Made by a program: the position numbers and the translations under genes. A DNA stretch of 64,000 bases. It comes from Dryomyza anilis (lineage: Eukaryota; Arthropoda; Insecta; Diptera; Dryomyzidae). The stretch is taken from NCBI GenBank assembly GCA_951804985.1, contig OX638130.1:38950751-39014750 (forward strand). Reading direction: 5' to 3'. Below the pieces are notes generated by a model, which had not been told where the DNA came from, did no database searches, and saw nothing but the letters and a program-made list of their open reading frames with translations. This document shows positions 57,210-64,000 of the stretch, piece after piece; position 1 is the stretch's first letter, and each line of letters starts with the position of its first letter.

Positions 57210-57281
57210 TTCCTCCCCCCTTATGGAAAAAAATTATTATTAATATTAGGATTAATGATAATTTTTTACAATATGTCTTAA

Positions 57282-57591
57282 ATAATATAATAATTGTTTG
57301 GCGCTACAGTCCTGTATAGAACTTCGCCCGAGCTCTCTCACCATTTTGAGCTGTGAGTGTTATACTTGTACTCAATGTGGTGGGACCTACAGTTTATTGC
57401 CGAATCCGAACGGCGGGTGAGAGCTTTTCATAGGCAATGTTTTACTCTCGTAGGTTTGCCATTTACTGCCGAGAGGTAGCGCGGTATAGAAAAATGTTTC
57501 TATGAAAAGATGTTGTTAACCCCAGTCCAGGCTTGAACCGGGGACCTTTCGACTCACAGTCCAACGCACTAACCACTGAGCTACCGCGGCT
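57282..57591 (-). mobile_element. tRNA-derived SINE, full length, with 11-bp TSD
   Basis: Box A (GGTAGCTCAGTGG) near 57575-57588 and box B (GGTTCAAGCC) near 57530-57540 on the minus strand, complete body, and ATT-rich tail. The exact duplication ATATGTCTTAA flanks it (57271-57281 and 57592-57602). Confidence 0.9.
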
Positions 57592-57621
57592 ATATGTCTT
57601 AATACTTGTGATTGGATGATA

Positions 57622-57894
<273 letters not shown>

Positions 57895-59090
57895 ATAGAT
57901 AAACTTGTAATTTTTAAAATGACTATATGGATTTTATTGCAAACGGTGCTATCTCCAGTGGGTGTCGTCATGGTAATACTCTGGACTCTAAATCGTTCAG
58001 GAGAGTTTTGTCCCGTTGACTCGGTTGTCGATATGTTCGAGATGAATGTTTTATTTTTTTCTGCGATCTTGTCAAACAAATTTTTGAATCATCTTGGTGC
58101 TCATGTCGCGTTATGTAGGATATTTTAGATTTCCGAATTGTTGATATCAGAAAACTTCGTTGTTCGATATTGCATCGTTTCTTCTTTATGTATGATTGAA
58201 GACATAATAATGCGATTTCTCTTTTTCTTTTTTATTATATTTTTCAAGGTCCATTTTACATCTAGTATCTGGCAATTGTGTCAATTTTCAAGGTCCATTT
58301 TGCATCTTGTATTTGGCAATTTTGGCAATTGTTAAAAATTCAATCATTGCAACCTACTTGTATTTGGTATAACAACAAGTTTGCGTTTAGTGTGTTCTGC
58401 TTCGTTTTCAAATATGCTGCCACTCTGCTTCGTTTCTTTTATTCGAATCTGCTGGGCCTCTGCTTCATTACTCCTTCTTGTTGATAACACCAAGAGCTCC
58501 TTCCACATGTCCCCCTTATAGTTCCAAGACCCCAACGATCATCTATGAGTCTTCTGTGTCAGTATGTTGGTCACTCTAAATAACAATTTTTGTGCACTCG
58601 GATATTTTAAATTTACCTGAATATTTTACAAACACATCATTTAATTTTGATTTTAAACTATTTCAAATGTGTGGTGTGGTACTAACCTATGTAAACTTAA
58701 TATAATTTTCGTAAATTATATAATGATTTATGTGCATTCGTCACAAGAAAAAGATTGATTTTAAAATATTTAAATTACTTGAATTAAAGTATGGTAGTAC
58801 ATTATTTGAACTATTAATATTTAGTGTGGTATTAGTTTATCTAAACTTAGTGTCATGTAAAGTACAGTTTTTTTATGTATACAATAACATTGAAATTAAA
58901 TGTTGTTTGTAAGTGTTTAACTTTTTTGAAACACAGTTATTTAGTGTAGCACTAGCTTTAGTGTAATTTTAGTGTATTATGTCCTTAGACCAATGGCTAA
59001 GATCGTCTTATATGCGGAGGGACTCAATGCGGCGGACTCAATCTCCCTTCAATGAACAAAATTAAAAAAAAAATTATTCCATATAATTTT
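57895..59090. other. Unassigned, moderately GC segment then AT-rich DNA
   Basis: 57930-58130 is less AT-rich and open on the minus strand (about 50 codons, [18 protein letters not shown]) but has no recognised domain. A ~43-bp tandem duplication (CAAGGTCCATTTTRCATCTW) lies at 58246-58333. No gene accepted. Confidence 0.4.
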
Positions 59091-60116
59091 TTTTTTTTAT
59101 TTTATATAATTTTTTATTTTTTTATAAATATATATGTACATAGAATATATTGTACATTGCATATACATATATATTATTTTAAATTTTCTCAGGAATTGTT
59201 AAATTTATTATATGTACATATATTTTTATTTTAACTGTGTTAATTTAGTTTAAAAATTTATTTAATATCCAATACAAATTTGTATATTTTATTTAAAAGT
59301 TTAATATAAAATAAAATGTTAAATAAAAATTAATATAAATTAATTTTTTTTTTAAATTTTAATTCCCCTTATTTTTTTCATATATTTTTTCCTTTTTTTT
59401 TTCTTTTAAAAAAATAGTTAATATCTGTTATTTATAATTTTTTTTTCTTATTTTTTTTTTCTCTATATTTTTTTCTTCTCTTCTTATGTTCTTCTTTTTT
59501 TTCTCTTCTTATTTTCTTTCTTTTTTTCTTCTCTTTAATTAAAATGTTCATGCCTCCTTCTTTTTTTTCTTTTTAATTACAATTTTAGTTCCCTTTTTTT
59601 TCATATATATATTTTTTTATCTCTTTTTTTTATTCTTTAAAAATTTAATTGTTAATATTATTATTTTTTTTGTCTTCTCTTTTTTTTCTTTTTAATAAAT
59701 ATTTGTATCCCCCTTTTTTTTAATTTTAATTCCCCAATTTTTATTCATGTTTTTTATTTTTTATCATATTTTTCTTTTTTTTCATCTCTTCTTATTATAA
59801 AAAATTCTCTTTTAAAAAAATAATATTTAATACCTATATATATATTTTCTCCATTTTATTTATTTTACTAATATGTTTCCTCTTTTTTTTCGATTCAATT
59901 ATTCAAACTTTTTTTTTTAATTTTAAATGCACTAAATATTTTAATGCATAAATCCCTTTTTTTTTAATTTTAAATTCTTTGTTTTTGTTTTTTTTTTTAT
60001 ATCTGTTATAAATTTAATATTTGATACCTGTTTTATTTTATTTATTCTACTATTATATTTTCCTGTTCCTTTTTTTTTAATTTTAACTGTACTAAATATT
60101 TATATATCTCTGTTTT
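59091..60116. repeat. Pyrimidine-rich low-complexity tract, ~1 kb
   Basis: The plus strand is overwhelmingly T and C, with irregular repeats such as CCCCTTTTTTTTAATTTTAA, TCTTCTTATTTTCTTTC and recurring TATTTTACTAATAT-type spacers. It looks like a decayed tandem repeat with a period near 110-130 bp. No coding potential. Confidence 0.7.
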
Positions 60117-60770
60117 TATACCCTACACTAAGAGTGGAAGGGTATATTCAATTTGGTACGCCGTTTGTAACACCCAGAAGGACGCATCTCCGGTATGGAA
60201 AAGTATATATATTCTTGATCAGCATGACCTCCTGAGTCGTTTTAGCGATGTCCGTCCGTCTGTCCGTCTGTCTGTCTGTCTGTCCGTCTGTCTGTTTGAC
60301 TGTTGAAATCACTACTACTTAAACAATTGAAGAGTTAGATAAATGAAACTCATAATTTAGATTACTTATATACATACGCTGTATGTGCGAATTAGGCATA
60401 TCGGTCCATTGTGACCTGTGATCTGACCATTTATATTCAAATAACTCATATAAAATGTACATCTACAGTTCAGTTTTACTGTATACGTGCTTAGGTAAAC
60501 TTTTTTGGTCAAATATATATTGACTTCATGATCAAATACATGGAAATAATGTTTTCCCGAGAAACGACTTGTGGTTCCAAAAAAAAAAATCGAAATTCGG
60601 TACATTTACCAATTTATAAATATGGGTATCAAATGAATGAAAATTCTTCAGCGATTGAAAGTTTGTAGTTATTTTCAGGATTTGTATACCCTGGTGACAT
60701 ATATACCACTTTGAATGGTAACCACACATATGTGTAGGGTATTTATAGTCGGCTTAAACCGACTATAATT
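60117..60770 (+). mobile_element. DINE-1/INE-1-like element, most complete copy
   Basis: Has all parts: TATACCCTACACTAAGAG with GGGTATATT, CACCCAGAAGGACGCATCTC, TATATATTCTTGATCAGCAT, an expanded GTCCGTCTGTCTGTCTG tract (60250-60300), a unique middle, and the end TGTGTAGGGTATTTATAGTC with the GTCGG...CCGAC hairpin. Open frames on the other strand are shadows. Confidence 0.7.
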
Positions 60771-61690
60771 TTGATAATCCTAACTCTCATAATAACACCA
60801 AATTTAAAATTTCCCATGTGATCAAACCTTCCCAATTGTTTTTTTTTTTTAATTTGAATACTAACTGATATTTTTCTTCTTCTTTAAGTAATTTAAATTA
60901 TTATAAGTAAGTTCTTCAAATTCATTTAAAATGTATTTGTTATATTTAAGCGTATTCAAATTGAATTATATTAAAGTACAAAGTACCTATGATTTCTCTG
61001 CATGTAATTAAATATAATTGGAGTTGCAATTTATTTTTTAAACATGTTTAATATGTTATTATATTATTTTCGTGTACTTATTAATTTCATTAATTTCTGA
61101 GATGGCGCTGCAAAATTTTAAAATTTTCAATTGATTTGACGTAGAATAACCCATATGTTTTATTTGACCCTTTTCAAGGTTTGTTAGCTTGCGCTATTAA
61201 ATATAGGTCAGTAATGCAATTGTTGGTTTGCGTTATCTGCATTGAATAGGACAATTTTGTGACGAATTTTCATTTAATTTTATATGAATGCAATTTGTTG
61301 CCTTTGCTTAATTTATTTTTTTTCTCAATTTTTCTAACTTTAAAATTATAAATTCTTCTCCCAAAATAGTTATATATATTTTTTATTACTAAATTATTGT
61401 TTTTAATATGTCCTATGTTTTTTATTTTTTTTATTATTATATTTTTTCTTTTGTTTGTTAGTTACTGTTTTCCTAAACTATTTATATTTATTTCTTCCTC
61501 TAAATGACGAGTTATTTAATGTTTTATTTAATGATTACTCTTTATTTTATGGTTAGATTTATTTTTTCTATATGTTGCATAATGTTTTCATAACGAGTTT
61601 AGTTGTCAATGCATAGCTAATTGGTTTTATATTGTTACTTTTGTGGGTTCTAACCTAGGGTAATATTATAATATTTTTAGTTTTAACGGC
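60771..61690. other. AT-rich stretch with one foldback-family end
   Basis: 61095-61155 (TTTCTGAGATGGCGCTGC to GACGTAGAATAACCCATATG) matches 13554-13612, an end of the foldback family. Otherwise nothing recognised; no LTR was found after the gypsy pol that ends at 61696. Confidence 0.45.
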
Positions 61691-61695
61691 ATGCA

Positions 61696-63077
61696 CTATT
61701 TGTGATATGCCTTTAACAAATTATTATGAATTTTCTTATCTTTGTTTTTGATCAATATCGTCGTGGTCACTGACCCACTTTCCTCTACGACCACGTAGGG
61801 TTCCTTCCAAATTGGAGATAACTTATTCTTCCTAGTTTGGTTTATCAATAAAACCATGTCGTGTGGTTTGAATATTATAGGGTTGAGATTCTTGTCGTAT
61901 TGTTTTTTCGACACCTCCTTGGCCCTACATTGGTTTTGCGTGACGATCTCGTGTGATCGCTGTATTTGGTACTTTAGTACCTTATTGTAGTCTTCTGCGT
62001 TATATAAAGGTGAACATTTACGCTTTAAATTCGTAGGCTTGTCGAAGTCAAACCCGTACAACGTACGGAATGGTGTTTGACCCGTTGAAGTATGCACAGT
62101 GTTATTATGAACATGCATTGCAGAATTTAACCATTGGTCCCAGTTTGACCCATCCTCTTAAGCAAAACTACGTAAATATTCAGCTAGTGGACGATGACTT
62201 CGTTCCAATGACCCATTAGCCTGTGGATGGTAAGGTGTTATATGTAATTTTTTAATTCCTAACAATTTACATGTATCCGAAAATAGTTTGGAAACGAAGT
62301 TCGATCCATTGTCTGTTTCCAATACTTTGGGTATATTGTGACGTGTAACTATTTCGTTGAAGAATGCTTTTGCTACGGTATTGGCTTCCGCATCGAGTAT
62401 AACCACACAGCACATAAATTTAGAAAAATCGTCCTGAAACGATGTATTTATTCCCTGAAATGGTTTCAGGTCCATGTACACTTTGTCAAAGGGTCTGACT
62501 GGCGTATCAGTTAGAACCATTAGCATCTTCGTCAGCCTTGGACTCTTGTTTACCTGGCATTTTGAACAATTTTTCACATAATCCTTTATTTGCTTCTGCA
62601 TACCCTTCCATCGGTACTGTTGTCGAATTCTTAAAAATGTTTTTACGCCCCCTTGGTGACCACCTAACGGTGAATCGTGAAAATCCTTAATTACCGTTTC
62701 CATGTCCCGAGGTTCAGTTAGAATTATTATATTGTCATTTTCCTTTATTATCAAATCGTCAGGATCGCAGTCAGACTGTTTCTTATCGTCTTCCTTGTCT
62801 CTTTTCGAACGGGGTTGTACTACAAGTACTTTTTCAGTATTATTCGGTATGCGGCTAAGCGCATCCGCGTTTAAATTACTCTTTCCCGGTTTATAATGAA
62901 TTTCGAAATCATATTCCGATAATTTGTGTCGGAAACGCGCAAGGCGTGATGTCTGATCTTTTAAGTTTGTTATACCCTTTAGGGGCTGATGATCTGTATA
63001 AATTTTAAATGGTCTTCCCAAAAGATATGCCCTAAAATTTTTTGTTGCCCATACAATTGAGTAGCGTGTTTCCGTGT
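61696..63077 (-). pseudogene. pol: Ty3/gypsy pol fragment: RNase H and integrase
   Basis: Minus strand, one frame with a single TAA (62158-62160). It starts abruptly at about 63077 within RNase H ([13 protein letters not shown], then [10 protein letters not shown] and ADALSR), then the integrase zinc domain ([11 protein letters not shown] ... CSKCQVNK), the catalytic core with [18 protein letters not shown] and [11 protein letters not shown] (D, D, E), and the C-terminal part (KPHDMVLLINQTR, LSPIWKEPYVVVEE) to 61696. Apart from the one stop the proteins look sound. It is a different family from the 33-44 kb element (different motifs). LTRs, gag, protease and RT in this orientation are missing. 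Confidence 0.9.
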
Positions 63078-63078
63078 T

Positions 63079-63830
63079 TTATAGTCGGTATTTTTCAACA
63101 CTAGATTTAGCAAGTGGTTACTATCAGGTTCTAGTTGAAGATAGGGACAAAGAAAAAACTGCTTTCAGTACAGGTCTTGGTCATTTCGAATTTAACAGAA
63201 TGCCATTCGTTTTAACGGGAGCACCTGCCACTTTTTAAAGGATAATGAACCACATACTAACAGGTTTACAGGGTATTGACTGTTTCGTTTATTTAGATGA
63301 CATAGTGATTTATGGAAATAATTTAGCAGAACACGAGCATAGGCTATGTAAAGTTTTGCAAAAGCTGAGAGAACATAATTTGAAATTAAATACAGAAAAA
63401 TGTTAGTTTTTGCGACGCGAGGTTAAATATTTAGGACCTAAATGTTCTGAGTTAGGTGCCCTACCAGACCCAGCCAAAGTAGAGTGTGTAAAAAATATTC
63501 CAGTTCCGAAAAATAGGAAGGAAGTTCAAGCATTTTTAGGCTTAATTAATTATTACAGAAAATTTGTTTGCTTAAAAAGGACGCTAATTCGTATGGAATG
63601 ACAATTGTCAGAATTCGTTTTTAAAACTTAAAGACGCAATTATGTCACCACCCATACTAGCGTATCCGGATTTTAACGAACCCTTTTTGCTCACGACAGA
63701 TGCCAGTATCGAAGCAATTGGCGCGGTTCTTTCGCAAGTTAGAAGCGACCGTCCGATCGCGTTTGCCAGTAGTAGAAAGAATTTTTGGCAATTGTATGGG
63801 AAACAAAAAATTAGGAATTCTTGTTCTTAA
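63079..63830 (+). pseudogene. pol: Ty3/gypsy reverse-transcriptase fragment
   Basis: Plus strand, head to head with the previous fragment. Motifs in order: [14 protein letters not shown] (first catalytic Asp), [27 protein letters not shown] (YLDD), QAFLGLINYYRKF, then the start of RNase H (LLTTDASIEAIGAVLSQV, IAFASSRK), and after a short deletion EFLAIVWETKN. In-frame stops occur at about 63237 and 63403, and there is a frame change near 63575-63610. It is dead. It may be the same family as the minus fragment, but both contain the VWxTKN region, so they are two separate copies. Confidence 0.9.
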
Positions 63831-64000
63831 CGGCAGTGATACAACAGTGATACAACAACTGGGCTGTACCCTGATTTGTTGATTAAAATTAATATTTTCT
63901 ATGTCTTGCAATGATTTTAATGGAATTTTAATAAGGTGATTTTTGTCTTCATCAAAAAATATAATTTTTTTATTTAATGCATTTATTATAGATCTGTTCC

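Overview
The window reads as nuclear DNA of a higher (cyclorrhaphan) fly: very AT-rich and dominated by insect transposable elements. It holds one recognisable host gene fragment with spliceosomal introns of 56-58 bp. Nothing prokaryotic is visible. The repeats include DINE-1/INE-1-like elements, tRNA-derived SINEs, hAT, Tc1/mariner-type MITEs, CR1-like and RTE LINEs, and Ty3/gypsy and BEL/Pao retrotransposons. Within the Diptera the species cannot be fixed from the sequence.

The host gene is on the + strand at 14835-15613. Three exons encode the arginine-finger half of a RhoGAP domain that I recognise as the C-terminal region of RhoGAPp190. The other exons are not visible, so much of the window may be intron or flank of this gene. 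A foldback element ends about 65 bp before the first visible exon.

Layout. 1-14.8 kb: AT-rich DNA with a mariner relic, a DINE-1-like element split by a SINE, a 0.95-kb long inverted repeat (6201-7156), MITEs, a gag relic and a foldback element carrying a LINE 3' fragment. 14.8-15.6 kb: RhoGAP exons. 16-28 kb: DNA transposons, including three hAT elements with intact 8-bp target-site duplications (one nested in another), followed by a ~1.5-kb segment present twice with DINE-1-like elements inside. 28.9-31.9 kb: a decayed BEL/Pao element and a second foldback. 33.1-44.6 kb: a complete Ty3/gypsy insertion on the minus strand with 4-bp TSD, tRNA-Lys primer site and 2.74-kb LTRs; its Gag opens with a canonical RING-H2 finger. 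45.7-50.7 kb: a minisatellite interrupted by a MITE, then a near-complete CR1-like LINE whose ORF1/ORF2 junction carries a -1 slippery heptamer plus hairpin. 51.0-54.8 kb: MITE, decayed RTE LINE, BEL fragment. 55.9-57.6 kb: a short-looped foldback with nearly identical arms, a possible LTR, and a full-length SINE with 11-bp TSD. 57.6-60.1 kb: TA microsatellite and a pyrimidine-rich tract. 60.1-64 kb: DINE-1-like copy and two gypsy pol fragments abutting head to head.

The genes do not form a pathway; the window is a record of element insertion around one signalling gene. The observations most worth following are the RING finger in a gypsy Gag, the candidate programmed frameshift in the CR1-like LINE, the long inverted repeats that could yield hairpin RNA, the rearranged LTR, and the tandem acceptor in the RhoGAP gene.
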